64,000 nt of DNA from Hymenobacter sp. DG25A (lineage in GTDB: Bacteria > Bacteroidota > Bacteroidia > Cytophagales > Hymenobacteraceae), in assembly GCF_001280305.1 (NCBI RefSeq), contig NZ_CP012623.1:1736001-1800000 (forward strand), in the 5' to 3' direction. The translations under genes and the position numbers were made by a program. Shown one piece after another: positions 16,298 to 27,100 of this stretch (positions are counted from its first letter, which is position 1; every line of letters begins with the position of its first letter). The notes beneath the pieces were generated by a model, which had not been told where the DNA came from, made no database searches, and saw only the letters and a list, made by a program, of their open reading frames with translations.

Positions 16298-18760
16298 ATG
16301 GTTAAGAACCTAGTCATAGTAGAGTCTCCTGCCAAAGCCAAAACCATTGAAGGGTACTTGGGCAAGGACTTTATCGTCAAATCCAGCTTTGGGCACGTCC
16401 GCGACCTGCCCAAGGACAATAATGCTATTGATATTGCCAACGGCTTCAAACCCACCTACGTAGTCTCACCTGATAAGCGGGAAATCATCTCCCAGCTGAA
16501 AAAGCTAGCCAAGGAAGCCGAAATGGTGTGGTTAGCAAGTGACGATGACCGGGAGGGCGAAGCCATTTCCTGGCATCTTTCCGAGACGCTGAACCTGACG
16601 GAGGCCAAGACCAAGCGCATTGTTTTCCGTGAAATCACGAAAAATGCCATTCTCAACGCCATTGCCAATCCCCGGGAAATCGACCTGAATCTGGTAAATG
16701 CCCAGCAGGCCCGCCGCGTGCTGGACCGCCTGGTAGGCTTTGAGTTGAGCCCGGTGCTCTGGAAAAAGGTGAAAGCCGGCCTTTCAGCGGGCCGTGTGCA
16801 AAGTGTGGCCGTGCGACTGGTGGTGGAGCGGGAACGGGAAATCAACCAGTTCAAAACCTCTTCGGCCTACCGCGTAGTAGCCAAATTTGATGCCGGCCAG
16901 GGCGCCGTATTGGAGGCCGAGCTGCCCACCCGCTACAAAACCCGCGAAGAGGCCGAGGCCTTCCTGGCGCGCTGCGTTGGCGCCGCCTACCGCATTGAGA
17001 ACCTGGAGAAGAAGCCGGGCAAACGCACACCGGCGCCACCGTTTACCACTTCTACCCTGCAGCAGGAAGCCTCGCGCAAGCTGGGCTTCTCGGTAGCGCA
17101 GACCATGAGCGTGGCCCAGAAGCTGTATGAAGCAGGTAGAATCAGCTACATGCGTACCGACTCTCTGAACCTCTCGCAGGACGCCATAGCAGCGGCCAAG
17201 GAGGAGATTACGCGGGCCTACGGTACTGAATATGCGCACACCCGTCAGTTTAAGACTAAATCCGCCTCCGCGCAGGAAGCCCACGAAGCCATTCGCCCCA
17301 CGGATTTTGCGCTGGCCAAGGCCGGCTCCGATTCGGCGGAGCAGCGCCTGTATGATTTGATCCGCAAACGGGCTATGGCTTCTCAGATGGCCGATGCCAC
17401 CGTGGAGCGTACCGTAGCCACCATTGGCATCAGCACGCAGCCGGGCGTTACGCTCACGGCTACCGGCGAAGTCATTACGTTTGAGGGCTTTCTGAAGGCG
17501 TACAGTGAGTCGAAGGACGAGGATGAGCAGGATGGCGAGTCGTCGTTTTCACGCGGTTTGCCGCCAATTTCAGTGGGCCAGGTGCTGCCGCTGCAGCAGC
17601 TGCGCGCTACGGAGCGCTACGCTTCGCCGACTGCCCGCTACACGGAAGCTTCGCTGGTGAAAAAACTGGAGGAAATGGGCATTGGTCGTCCTTCTACCTA
17701 TGCCCCTACTATCAGCACCATTCAGAAGCGCGGCTACGTGGAAAAAGACACCCGGGAGGGCAAGGAGCGCAAGTTCCATGTGCTGACGCTGGATGGCGAC
17801 ACGGTAAAAACCGAAGTGAAAACGGAAACCTACGGGGCCGACAAAGCCAAGCTGTTCCCCACGGATACGGCCATGGTGGTAAACGACTTTCTGGTGGAGC
17901 ATTTCCCCGTGATTGTAGACTATAAGTTTACGGCCAAGGTGGAAGACGAATTCGACCAGATTGCCAACGGCCATGAGCAGTGGGAAAAGATGATTGCCGG
18001 GTTCTATGGCACTTTCCACGAAACCGTGGAGCGCGGCCAGGATATTGAGCGCAGCACGCTGGGCTCTACCCGCGTTATCGGCCTGCACCCGGAAACCGGC
18101 CAGAAGCTGACGGCCCGCCTGGGCCGCTTTGGGCCTTACGTGCAGATTGAGCCCAAAGAAGGTGCACCGGAGGGTGAAAAGGCCGTGTACGCCAGCCTGC
18201 GCAAAGGCCAGTTTATCGAGAATATCACGCTGGAAGATGCCTTGGAGCTGTTTAAGCTGCCGCGCAACGTGGGGCAGTTTGAGGACAAGGACATGACGGC
18301 CGCCCTCGGCCGCTTTGGTCCGTACATCCGCCACGACAGCAAGTTCTACTCCCTCACTAAGGAGCAGGATCCGCACACCATCACTGCCGACGAAGCCGTA
18401 GCTCTCATTGAAAACAAGCGCAAAACCGACGCGGAACGCCTGATTAAGGAGTTCCCCGGCCGCGAAGACGTGCAGGTTCTCAATGGCCGCTTCGGTCCCT
18501 ACATTGTGGTGGGCAAGAAAAATGTAAAGATTCCGAAGGGCGAAGAGCCGGCGGATCTGACGCTGGAACGCTGCCTGGAGCTGGCAGAGGCTACCCCCGA
18601 CAAGCCCGCCAAAGGCGGCCGCTTTGCCAAGAAAGCCGCTCCGGCCGCCAGCGAAAAGACCGATACGCCGGTGAAAAAGGCCGCCGCCAAGAAACCCGCC
18701 GCTAAAAAGCCGGCGGCCAAAAAACCTGCCGCAACGAAAGCTGCTGGTAAGCCTAAGTAG
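16298..18760 (+). CDS. topA: DNA topoisomerase I
   Basis: Type IA topoisomerase that relaxes negative supercoils, 820 residues. TOPRIM domain at 1-145 with Glu9 (VESPAKAK) and acidic triad DDDREGE at 82-88. Catalytic Tyr284 lies in RISYMRTDS. The family core ends near 590. In place of zinc fingers it has TopoI C-terminal repeats with the signature GRFGPY (three copies near 605, 670 and 730), then a Lys/Ala/Pro-rich tail of repeated KKPAA units, likely DNA-binding. A palindromic repeat and terminator follow. Confidence 0.96.
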   Translation: MVKNLVIVESPAKAKTIEGYLGKDFIVKSSFGHVRDLPKDNNAIDIANGFKPTYVVSPDKREIISQLKKLAKEAEMVWLASDDDREGEAISWHLSETLNLTEAKTKRIVFREITKNAILNAIANPREIDLNLVNAQQARRVLDRLVGFELSPVLWKKVKAGLSAGRVQSVAVRLVVEREREINQFKTSSAYRVVAKFDAGQGAVLEAELPTRYKTREEAEAFLARCVGAAYRIENLEKKPGKRTPAPPFTTSTLQQEASRKLGFSVAQTMSVAQKLYEAGRISYMRTDSLNLSQDAIAAAKEEITRAYGTEYAHTRQFKTKSASAQEAHEAIRPTDFALAKAGSDSAEQRLYDLIRKRAMASQMADATVERTVATIGISTQPGVTLTATGEVITFEGFLKAYSESKDEDEQDGESSFSRGLPPISVGQVLPLQQLRATERYASPTARYTEASLVKKLEEMGIGRPSTYAPTISTIQKRGYVEKDTREGKERKFHVLTLDGDTVKTEVKTETYGADKAKLFPTDTAMVVNDFLVEHFPVIVDYKFTAKVEDEFDQIANGHEQWEKMIAGFYGTFHETVERGQDIERSTLGSTRVIGLHPETGQKLTARLGRFGPYVQIEPKEGAPEGEKAVYASLRKGQFIENITLEDALELFKLPRNVGQFEDKDMTAALGRFGPYIRHDSKFYSLTKEQDPHTITADEAVALIENKRKTDAERLIKEFPGREDVQVLNGRFGPYIVVGKKNVKIPKGEEPADLTLERCLELAEATPDKPAKGGRFAKKAAPAASEKTDTPVKKAAAKKPAAKKPAAKKPAATKAAGKPK

Positions 18761-18781
18761 AGACAGGCGTAAAAACACAAG

Positions 18782-18883
18782 TGTCATCCTGAGCTCTGCG
18801 AAGGACCTTGTTACGCCTGAACGAGTTGTTTTTTCGACTAATGTTCTAGCGTGAGAAGGTCCTTCGCAGAGCTCAGGATGACA
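18782..18883. repeat. Long perfect inverted repeat (28-bp arms)
   Basis: Arms 18782-18809 and 18856-18883 are perfect reverse complements of 28 bp around 46 bp. The edge TGTCATCCTGAGC parallels the repeat at 1977-2058. It lies just after topA, upstream of a separate normal terminator. Confidence 0.9.
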
Positions 18884-18905
18884 AAGGTTTATTTGTTCTT
18901 TTAAA

Positions 18906-18943
18906 AAGAAGCCCTGGCCATAAAAGGCCGGGGCTTCTTTTGG
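18906..18943 (+). terminator. Intrinsic terminator after topA
   Basis: 16-bp stem (18906-18921 with 18928-18943, one wobble) ending in TTTT. The A-rich left side makes it symmetrical. Confidence 0.85.
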
Positions 18944-19020
18944 TTTAAGGCGTAAAATACTTATCCCGAATTGGCGTTCTTGTTGCCTCTATCCTATGCC
19001 TAATTCGATTTTTTATCTTG

Positions 19021-19917
19021 ATGAAAGCTGCCTTTCCGTTTCTCATCCTGCTCTTCTGCTGCTCCAGTCCTAAGGCAGAATCTGAAACGATGGCCGCCTC
19101 CGCTCCACCAACTCCGGATTTGGCGGAGGGCAGCCGGAACACTTATCCGTGGCTGGCGGCCGGCCGCTATAACCCCCGCCAGACCGTAGCCGCACGCATT
19201 CTTCCCCCCAAAGGCTACCAGCGGGTGGAGCTTATGCCGGGCTCCTTCGGGAACTGGCTGCGCTACCTGCCGCTGCTGCCCGCCGGCACTCCGGTTAAGC
19301 TTTACAACGGCCACCTCAAAGACCGGCAGGATGTACATGCCGCTGTGCTGGACCTGGACGTAGGCACCCGCGACCTGCAGCAGTGCGCCGATGCCGTTAT
19401 CCGCCTGCGGGCCGAATATCAATTCAGCCAGGACCCCAATCAAGTGCATTTTCACCTGACCAGCGGCGACGACATCCGGTTTCAGGATTGGTACTCGGGC
19501 ACTGGTTTTCGCATAAGCGGCAATAGCGCGCAACCCGCGCCCAAGGCGGTGGAGCAGCCCACCCACGCCGTTCTGCGCCGCTACCTGGACCAGATTTTTA
19601 CGTATGCCGGCACCCTTTCCCTTAGCCAGGAACTGCGGCCCATGCCGCTGGCCCAGGTGCAGCCCGGCGACATTTTAATCCGGGGCGGTTCGCCGGGCCA
19701 CGCGGTGCTGGTGCTGGACGTGGCCGTGCAGCCCGAAACCGGGCGGCGGGCAGCGCTGCTGGCGCAAAGCTATATGCCCGCGCAGCAGATGCACGTGCTG
19801 GAAAATGTGTGGGATGAAACCGGGCTGGGAGCCTGGTTTCTGCTTGACCCGCAGGCGGCCCATGTCAGTACCCCGGAATGGACGTTCCGGCGGGAGGAGC
19901 TGGGCCGCTTTGAGTAA
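19021..19917 (+). CDS. DUF4846 domain-containing protein
   Basis: Predicted exported protein of 298 residues. ATG 19021 is chosen over the TTG directly before it. The hydrophobic N-terminus FPFLILLFCCSS resembles a lipoprotein signal (Cys near residue 13-14). The rest matches the DUF4846 family: YPWLAAG near the start, PGSFGNWLRYLPL, DVGTRDLQQCADAVIRLRAEY, FHLTSGDDIRFQDW, and near the end GDILIRGGSPGHAVLVLDVA and LAQSYMPAQQMHVL. The GxPGHA/D/SYMPAQ pattern recalls NlpC/P60-like folds, but no function is established. Monocistronic. Confidence 0.88.
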   Translation: MKAAFPFLILLFCCSSPKAESETMAASAPPTPDLAEGSRNTYPWLAAGRYNPRQTVAARILPPKGYQRVELMPGSFGNWLRYLPLLPAGTPVKLYNGHLKDRQDVHAAVLDLDVGTRDLQQCADAVIRLRAEYQFSQDPNQVHFHLTSGDDIRFQDWYSGTGFRISGNSAQPAPKAVEQPTHAVLRRYLDQIFTYAGTLSLSQELRPMPLAQVQPGDILIRGGSPGHAVLVLDVAVQPETGRRAALLAQSYMPAQQMHVLENVWDETGLGAWFLLDPQAAHVSTPEWTFRREELGRFE

Positions 19918-20211
19918 CGTGGCAGACTATAATTTGCCTTAAGGGTTTATCAATATGACGACTTACTTTAGTCATCAAGTCAAAGCAAATCGGCTGGTAA
20001 AAGAACTCAACCCGCAGTTGGAGTAGGCAGCGCAACGCCAAGTGGCCCAGCAGCACACACGCCAAGCTGGGCAGCAACACAGCCGCGGCAGTTGAGTAAG
20101 CACGTAGGAAATAAAGGTATTAGAGTGTTTTCGGCGCTTCGCTGGTAAGAGCACCTCGTTTAGTCGTCTTCTCCATGCTTGCAAAAGTTTAAATTCTTCC
20201 ATTGATTCCCC

Positions 20212-21360
20212 ATGAAGAACTACTTGCTCCTGCTGCTGCTGGTACCAAGCCTAGCCGCTGCGCAAACGCCTATTCCCTTCATGCTGAAGGGGCGCCTGGG
20301 TTCGGATACGTACCGCGGCAAGCCGACCTACGTGTATTTGCGTGGTGGGAGTATGTCAGATTCTGCGCTGGTCAAGAACGGGCGCTTCAAACTAAAGGGT
20401 ACTGTGGATGAACCCACGAAAGCATATCTCACTATGCGGCGGCATAGGGACGATATGTCAGATCACAAGGCGGTCTTTTGGCTCGAACTAGGCACGCTCG
20501 TCTTCACCAGCCCCGATTCGCTCAGGAACTCGCAGGTGGGCGGCTCGCCGCTGACCGACGCCTGGCAGGAATTATGGGCGTCTCATGAACCGGTAGACAA
20601 GCAACTCAAGGCGCTGGAGAAGGAGCGGCAGGCCGCTACGCCGGCGCAGCAGGAGTCGCCGGCCTTCCGGCCGGGCCTGCAGGCCCGGCGCGCGGCATTG
20701 CTGCAAGAGCGCACCCGCCTGGATTCTGTTTTCGTCCGCGCCCACCCTACGTCGTTCATCAGCCTGACGGTCCTGAACCCGATGAGCCGAGATCCAAAGA
20801 ACGCCGCGCTGGTGCTGGCCCTGCTCCCAACCCTGTCACCCGAAGTGTTCAACAATCCGCGGGCCAAGGAGCTCCGGCGGACCATCCGGCAGAACGCGCT
20901 GGGCCTCAAGCCCGAGTCGAAAGCAAATACGGCCCTGCAGGTAGGGCAACTGGCCCCCGACTTCACCCAAACCACGCCCGACGGCCGGTCCGTATCGCTC
21001 AGCGACTACCGCGGCAAGTACGTGCTGGTCGACTTCTGGGCCTCGTGGTGTGGCCCCTGCCGTGCCGAAAACCCCAACCTGGTGAAATCCTACCACGCCT
21101 ACAAAGCCAAGAACTTCGACGTGCTCAGCGTCTCGCTCGACGAGGCTCGGGACCGGGCCAAATGGCTGAAAGCCATTGAGGCTGACCAGCTGCCTTGGAC
21201 GCAGGTAGCCGAGCTGAAAGGCTGGCACAGCCAGGCAGCCACCGCCTATTCCATTACGTTCATTCCGCAGAATGTCCTGGTAGACCCCACGGGTAAAATT
21301 ATCGCCCTGAACCTGCGCGGCGACGCGCTGCCGGAGGCACTGGCGCGGCTATTGAAGTAG
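20212..21360 (+). CDS. TlpA/ResA-like thioredoxin with DUF4369 N-terminus
   Basis: Periplasmic thiol-disulfide oxidoreductase of 382 residues. Sec signal peptide [18 protein letters not shown], cleaved near residue 18. Residues about 22-120 fit DUF4369, followed by a helical charged linker (125-235) and an AhpC/TlpA-type thioredoxin domain (243-382). The redox motif is WCGPC (Cys280/Cys283) and the cis-Pro lies in [11 protein letters not shown]. Bacteroidota carry many such proteins for envelope reduction or cytochrome maturation; the substrate cannot be inferred. The 294 bp upstream contain no convincing gene. Confidence 0.9.
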   Translation: MKNYLLLLLLVPSLAAAQTPIPFMLKGRLGSDTYRGKPTYVYLRGGSMSDSALVKNGRFKLKGTVDEPTKAYLTMRRHRDDMSDHKAVFWLELGTLVFTSPDSLRNSQVGGSPLTDAWQELWASHEPVDKQLKALEKERQAATPAQQESPAFRPGLQARRAALLQERTRLDSVFVRAHPTSFISLTVLNPMSRDPKNAALVLALLPTLSPEVFNNPRAKELRRTIRQNALGLKPESKANTALQVGQLAPDFTQTTPDGRSVSLSDYRGKYVLVDFWASWCGPCRAENPNLVKSYHAYKAKNFDVLSVSLDEARDRAKWLKAIEADQLPWTQVAELKGWHSQAATAYSITFIPQNVLVDPTGKIIALNLRGDALPEALARLLK

Positions 21361-21778
21361 GAAGCCAGCCAAAACAGTTAACGCCGGAAGTTGGCTAGTC
21401 TTTTAGTATTAAGCTTGTGAAAACTCAGCACTTTAGGTATCACTGGTCTAATGCCCATCTTGAAAAAAGGGCTTTCACGCCATGATGCTTTAGGAGTGTC
21501 AAAGGCGGCGACTCGACCCAGCCTAAGCCGCCCGTCACGCAAAGAACTTTGCACTGACCGAGGTGGCCTTGGTCGAAAGTCAGCAACGCAAACAAGGCCC
21601 CGACCGGAAAAGTACCACATTCATTGGATAGGGGCAATGGGGCAAAAACCACCACTATTCCGAAATCCCGCTTATAACGTACATTATGATAAGAGTCTAG
21701 AACTAGATATAATTCTCTTCCCTATACTATGTATCGTTACTAAGATTGTTTTTAATAGCAAAAAATTACATCGAGTAT
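21361..21778. other. Gene-free region upstream of the sirtuin
   Basis: 418 bp. The left half is GC-rich with short unsupported frames on both strands; the right part (about 21670-21780) is strongly AT-rich, which fits a promoter region, but no TAnnTTTG motif is exact. Nothing else is recognisable. Confidence 0.5.
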
Positions 21779-22471
21779 ATGAAAAAGAAACTGGTAGCCC
21801 TTACCGGGGCCGGTATTTCGGCGGAAAGCGGGCTGGCTACATTCCGGGGTTTTGATGGGCTGTGGGAAGGGCACCGCGTGGAGGATGTGGCTTCGCCGGA
21901 AGGCTGGGCGCGCAACCCGGAACTGGTGCTCGATTTTTATAATCAGCGGCGCGCAGCGGCCCGGGCGGCCCAGCCTAACGCGGGCCATAAAGCCTTGGTG
22001 GCTCTGGAGCAAGCCTACGAAGTGGTTATCATCACACAGAATGTGGATGAGCTGCACGAGCGGGCCGGTAGCAGCCACGTTATTCATTTGCATGGCAAGC
22101 TGTTTGAAGCCCGCAGCTCCCGGCACGAAGAGCTGGTTTACCCTATGACTTCGGACCGGATTGAGCTGGGCGAGCTGTGTGAGAAAGGCTCGCAGCTGCG
22201 CCCCAACATTGTGTGGTTTGGGGAGGCCGTGCCGCTCATGGAGCGCGCCATGGAAGAAGCCGCCACCGCCGACGTTTTTGCGGTAATCGGGACTTCCCTG
22301 CAGGTATATCCGGCCGCTAACCTAGTGCACTACGCCCCTACCAATTGCCCACTCTACATAATTGACCCGCACCAGCCGCCGCTTACGGCGCGCCGCAACC
22401 TGCATTTTATAACCGAGCCCGCCACCACCGGCGTGCCCCGGCTGGCCGCACAGCTCTTGGCAGAACTCTAG
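21779..22471 (+). CDS. cobB: Class III (SIRT5/CobB-like) NAD-dependent protein deacylase
   Basis: Sirtuin of 230 residues removing acyl groups from lysines at the expense of NAD. ATG 21779 is chosen; the longer frame begins at a weak TTG. Motifs: GAGISAESGLATFRG (NAD), TQNVDELHERAG, catalytic His in HLHGKLFE, and VVIGTSLQVYPAA-type end (VIGTSLQVYPAANL). FYNQRR carries the Tyr-x-x-Arg pair that in SIRT5/CobB reads succinyl- and malonyl-lysine. The zinc-binding Cys quartet is absent: the region ARSSRHEELVYPMTSDRIEL holds none, as I recall for other Bacteroidota homologues. Its stop codon overlaps the convergent monooxygenase stop in the palindrome CTAG (22468-22471). Confidence 0.9.
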   Translation: MKKKLVALTGAGISAESGLATFRGFDGLWEGHRVEDVASPEGWARNPELVLDFYNQRRAAARAAQPNAGHKALVALEQAYEVVIITQNVDELHERAGSSHVIHLHGKLFEARSSRHEELVYPMTSDRIELGELCEKGSQLRPNIVWFGEAVPLMERAMEEAATADVFAVIGTSLQVYPAANLVHYAPTNCPLYIIDPHQPPLTARRNLHFITEPATTGVPRLAAQLLAEL

Positions 22472-24021
22472 CGCATGGCCCCCACCGACAGCACCCGGAA
22501 GGGCGCTTTCCCTACGCCCCACTGGTCAGCGTAGGCCGTAAACTGGGTTTCTTCAAACTGAGGCGCTACCAGGCCCAGGTAACCATCGGGGCGCAGCAGG
22601 TAAACGGTGCCGGGCGTTTCAGCGGGCATAGGTCGGATAACGGTGAGGGGAAGCTCCCGCAGGCTGGCCCATTCCTTTATTTCAGTTGAGGGTTCCGCTA
22701 CCGTGAATAGATGCCAGCCCGCTGGGCGCAGTGCCTCAAAACGCCCATCGGCCTGCCAGGGCAGCCTTTCGCCCGCATCAACATGGGAAGCAGCCCCCAC
22801 GCTTAAGGGCGAATCAGGATAGGCAATGCTGATTTGAGAAACAGTACGGAATACCAACTGCCGCATGAATGGAAGCCGAGCCAGCAATGGCAGTAGAATG
22901 GGCAGAATCCGTAACCGCCCAAAGTTGGCTGCTTTAGAAGGGCGCGTTGCCACGGAAAAGGCGCGGTCGGTGGTGGCCACCAGCTTCTGGGCAAAGGGAA
23001 TCCGCTCCAGGGAATACGTTGGCAGCAAGGCGCTGGAGGATGCGCCGCGCAGCACGGCCGCCAGTTTCCAGCCCAGATTCACGGCATCGCCCATGCCGGT
23101 GTTCATGCCCTGCCCACCCGCCGGACTATGCACGTGGGCAGCATCGCCGGCCAGAAAAACCGGGCCCTGCTGAAAACTGGCCGCTACCCGATGATGGACT
23201 TTGTAGGTGGAAAACCAGAATACCTCGTCCACTTTTACCTTCTCCGAGGTTTCCAGCCGGGGCCGCACATCTTCAAAAGTGGCGGCTTCCGGCGCTACTC
23301 CATCCGGCAATACCCCAATAATGCGTGTGCGCTGCTCCTGCATAGGGAAAAAGGCATAAAATGCCTCCGGTTGCACGGCCACCTGTAAATACCGCTCCTT
23401 GTCGTGGTTGCCGGTCAGCCCCGAAACCCGGGTATCGGCTACAAAGAACACCTGCTTGTAGGTGCCGCCCGGAAATTTGATATCCAAGGCCCGGCGGGTA
23501 GCGGAGTTGGCGCCATCACAGCCCGCCAAAAAGCGAAAATGAGCGGTTTCCGGCTGGGTTTCCTGATGCAGCTGTACCGTAACGCCTTCCTCCGGCGGGG
23601 GATTAATCTGCAGCGAGGTCAGCTCGGTATGCCACTCCACCTGTATTCCCTGCGCGGCCAATGCTTCGCGCAATAGTCGCTCCGTCTGGTCTTGCGAGAC
23701 AATGAGCAGGTAAGGAAACGGGCTAAGGGTGGCTCCTATCCGGCCCAGCGGCACATGTGCTACCACCCGACCCCTTATCCGCAGGTTTAGGCCTGCTACC
23801 AGCTGCCCCTGCCGCCCAAAAGCCTCCGCCAGACCGTGCCGGTCCAGCAGCTCCAGCGTGCGGGCATGCACCACCAGGGCTCGGCTTAGTGGAGACGGCC
23901 CCGGCCGGGCGTCAATAATTCTGGGGGCAATGCCGTGGCGCACCAGCTCCAGCGCCAGCATCAGGCCGGTAGGGCCGGCCCCAACCACCAGCACGGGCCT
24001 ATCGGGTAGCGGAATATTCAT
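22468..24021 (-). CDS. FAD-dependent aromatic-type monooxygenase
   Basis: Class A flavoprotein hydroxylase (PHBH/PheA/TetX fold), 517 residues, cytoplasmic. Rossmann motif VVGAGPTGLMLALELVRHG at 12-30, the DG motif around FLAGCDGANSATRRAL, and the GD motif FLAGDAAHVHSPAGGQGMN. The C-terminal 120 residues match the thioredoxin-like domain of phenol-hydroxylase relatives, without obvious catalytic Cys. Substrate unknown; aromatic compound or antibiotic oxidation are both possible. It converges on the sirtuin with overlapping stops. Confidence 0.88.
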   Translation of the reverse strand: MNIPLPDRPVLVVGAGPTGLMLALELVRHGIAPRIIDARPGPSPLSRALVVHARTLELLDRHGLAEAFGRQGQLVAGLNLRIRGRVVAHVPLGRIGATLSPFPYLLIVSQDQTERLLREALAAQGIQVEWHTELTSLQINPPPEEGVTVQLHQETQPETAHFRFLAGCDGANSATRRALDIKFPGGTYKQVFFVADTRVSGLTGNHDKERYLQVAVQPEAFYAFFPMQEQRTRIIGVLPDGVAPEAATFEDVRPRLETSEKVKVDEVFWFSTYKVHHRVAASFQQGPVFLAGDAAHVHSPAGGQGMNTGMGDAVNLGWKLAAVLRGASSSALLPTYSLERIPFAQKLVATTDRAFSVATRPSKAANFGRLRILPILLPLLARLPFMRQLVFRTVSQISIAYPDSPLSVGAASHVDAGERLPWQADGRFEALRPAGWHLFTVAEPSTEIKEWASLRELPLTVIRPMPAETPGTVYLLRPDGYLGLVAPQFEETQFTAYADQWGVGKAPFRVLSVGAMR

Positions 24022-24129
24022 AGGATTTTTGGGGAGGGATGGAGCTCAATATTGGCAAAATATGCAATTGTTATTCCCTGGGCTCCAACTGAAACCGGGC
24101 TGCGTCAATTAACTGGATTATGGGGTGAA

Positions 24130-24137
24130 TACTTTTG
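24130..24137 (+). promoter_or_regulatory. -7 element upstream of the phosphoesterase-barrel fusion
   Basis: TACTTTTG matches TAnnTTTG and is followed by C; the ATG lies 38 bp downstream. The -33 TTG is not evident. Confidence 0.5.
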
Positions 24138-24175
24138 CACCGATACTACGTATGTGAGCATTCACTCCACGCTCT

Positions 24176-27100
24176 ATGCGAAAAATCTCCTCTTTCTGGC
24201 TGCTGGCCGGTCTGCTTATAAGTACCCCATTGTATGCCCAAACGCCAGGGCCGGCGCATACGGTTTATCTGCTGGGCAATACCGCTACCACGGCTCCCTC
24301 CCCGGCGCATCTGCAGGCTCTTAGGCACACGCTGGAACAGGAATCCGGCCCCTTCACCGTAGTACATCTGGGCGATATTGTAGGTCCGGATGGTATGGGC
24401 AGCAAGCAGGATAGCGCCTCGGCCCAAACCGCCCGCGCCGATGCCCTGATTGCGCTGGTGAGCGGCCTGCCCAACGGCAAGCTCTATTTTATACCCGGGG
24501 ATAAAGACTGGGCAAATTCCGGCCCCGATGGCCTGAAGCGGGTGCGGCGCCTGGAGAAATACATTGAAAGCAAGCTGCCCGGCCAGAACGCCTTTGCGCC
24601 TACGGGCGGCTGCCCCGGCCCGGAGGTAATTGATGTGGCCCCGCTGGTGCGGCTGGTAGCCATTAACTCGCCCTGGTGGACGCACCCTTATGACCGGCCC
24701 GAAGCCCCCGACACGGAGTGCAAAACCCTGACCAGGGAAGAATTCCGCGAACAGCTTCAGGATATTCTCACTGATACCAAGGGCACCAATGTGCTGCTGG
24801 TAGGTCATCAGCCCATTATCAGCAACGGTATCTATGGGGGTCGCATGCCACTCTCCCGTCACCTGCTGCCGCCGGTATTTGGCACGCTCTACGCCGCCTT
24901 CCGCCAGAACATAGGCACCCCCCGCGACATGGCCTACCCGGCCTACCAGGATTTCCGCAAGGAAATGCTCAGCACCCTGCGCGAAAACCCCGGCGTTATT
25001 TACGCTTCCTCGCACGAGTACAGTCTGCAGCTCAACCAGATTCAGCAGCAGGCAAACTACCAGCTTATTGCCGGCAGCTTCACGGAATCCCAACACGTGG
25101 GCGCCAATGCCCAAGCCCTGTATAATAAGGCCGAACAAGGCTTCTCCAAGATTCAATACTTTGCCGATGGCACGGTGAAGACCGTGTTCTACACCTTTGG
25201 CCCTACTGCCGAAACCGCCCGGGAAGCCTTTTCTGCTACGGTTTTTCAATCGGCCTGCACGGAGCCTCGCCTGCCTAAGGTGCCGGTTAATTCCTTTATT
25301 TCAGAATGCCCCGGCGCCTCGCCGCGCGTGGCGGCGGCTAAACCCGATGCCCCTTTTCAGCTCACGGTAACCGTAGCGGCCGGACCGGAATACAAGGATG
25401 GCGCCGCCCGTAATTTCTTCCTGGGGCGGCTGTACCGGACTACCTGGGCCCAGCCGGTGCAGGTACCCACGCTTAATCTAAGCACAGAAAAAGGTGGCCT
25501 GTTCCCGTATGGCCGGGGCGGTGGCCGGCAAACCACTTCCCTCAAGCTGATAGCGGCCGATAGCACGGAATATGTGTTCCGGTCCGTAGATAAAGACGTT
25601 ACCAAGATTCTGCCGCCCGAGCTGCGCAAATCCATTGCCGGTGATGTGCTCCGCGACATCACCCCCACGGCTCACCCCTACTCGGCGCTGGCTATCAGCT
25701 CCCTGCTTGATCAGACTGATATTCTGCACGCGCGGCCCCGCCTGTTTGTGCTGCCCGATAACCAGCAGCTGGGCCCCTACCGCGAGGAATACGCCGGCCT
25801 GCTGGGCACGCTGGAAGATGACCCCTGGGACCCGAAATCCAATACGCCGGGGTTTGGCGGGGCCAATGATATCCGCCGGTCTTTCAGCTTCATTCGGCAG
25901 CTTTATAAAGACCACGACAGCCGCGTAGATGCGCAGGCCCTGGGCCGCGCCCGCGCCTTTGATATGCTGGTTGCCGACTTTGGCAAGCACGAAGACAACT
26001 GGAAATGGGCGGGCTATAAGCAGGATGGCGTAACTATTTACAAACCCATTCCCCGCGACCGGGACCAGAGCTTTACCCTGTGGAATGGCCTGCTGACGTG
26101 GACGGCTAACCGGGAATGGGCCGTGCCCAGCATTGAGGATTTCCAGGCCAAATTTCACGATTTGGAAAGCCTGAACTGGCCTGCTCGCCACCTGGACCGT
26201 TTCCTGCTGCAGTCTCTCACGCGGGAGCAGTGGCAGGACATTGGCCACTACCTGCAGGAGAAAATTACCCCGGCCGCCATCGACCAGGCAACGGCCCAGT
26301 TTCCGGCCGAGATTCAGCCGCTTTCCGGGCAGGAAATCAACCGCAAGCTGAAATCCCGCATTCAGGAATTGCCAAAGGCTTTGGATGAATATTATCTGAT
26401 GCTGGCCAAGCGCGTGGACGTAGTAGGCTCCAACAAAAGCGAGGTATTTCAGGTGGACCGCCTGCCCGACGGCAACGTGCGGGTGCGCATGTTTGATAAG
26501 GCCAAAGGCACGGATGCTCCCGAAGGCGAGCCATTGTTCGACCGCACCTTCAAGCGCGGAGAAACCGAGGAAATTGCGCTGTACGGGCTCGATGAACAGG
26601 ACATTTTTACCGTAACCGGCTCCGCCCCCAAAAGCATTCTGGTGCGCATCATTGGCGGCGACGGCAAAGACCGGATTACCGATAACTCCCAGGTGCAGGG
26701 TCTGCGTACCCTCACCAAGGTGTATGACGTGCCGGAAACCCAGCTGCAGGCCAGCTCCGAAACCGATAACCGCACCTCCAACAAGCAAGGCATCAACCGC
26801 TACGACCGGGAAGCCTTTGAGTATGATGGTTACAACCCGCGGGCCACGCTCATCTTCAACCAGAGCGACGGTTTTGGAATTGGCGTCGGGTTCGATGTAG
26901 TGCACCAGGGGTTCCGTAAGCCCGGCTTCAAGAACCTGTATGGCATCGATATTCAGGGCTCCAGCAACGGCAACTTTCAGGTGGCGCTTAATTCCCGGTA
27001 CCGCTACGCCATCAAGAAGTGGGATATCGGGCTTCGAACGGAGTACGGCAACTATTTCCAGTTCTACAATTTCTTTGGGCTGGGTAATAACACCGTGAAG

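Noticed and set aside
19918..20211. Minus-strand frames that could be a frameshifted transposase remnant
   Set aside because: No recognisable transposase motif and no terminal inverted repeats; treated as gene-free sequence.
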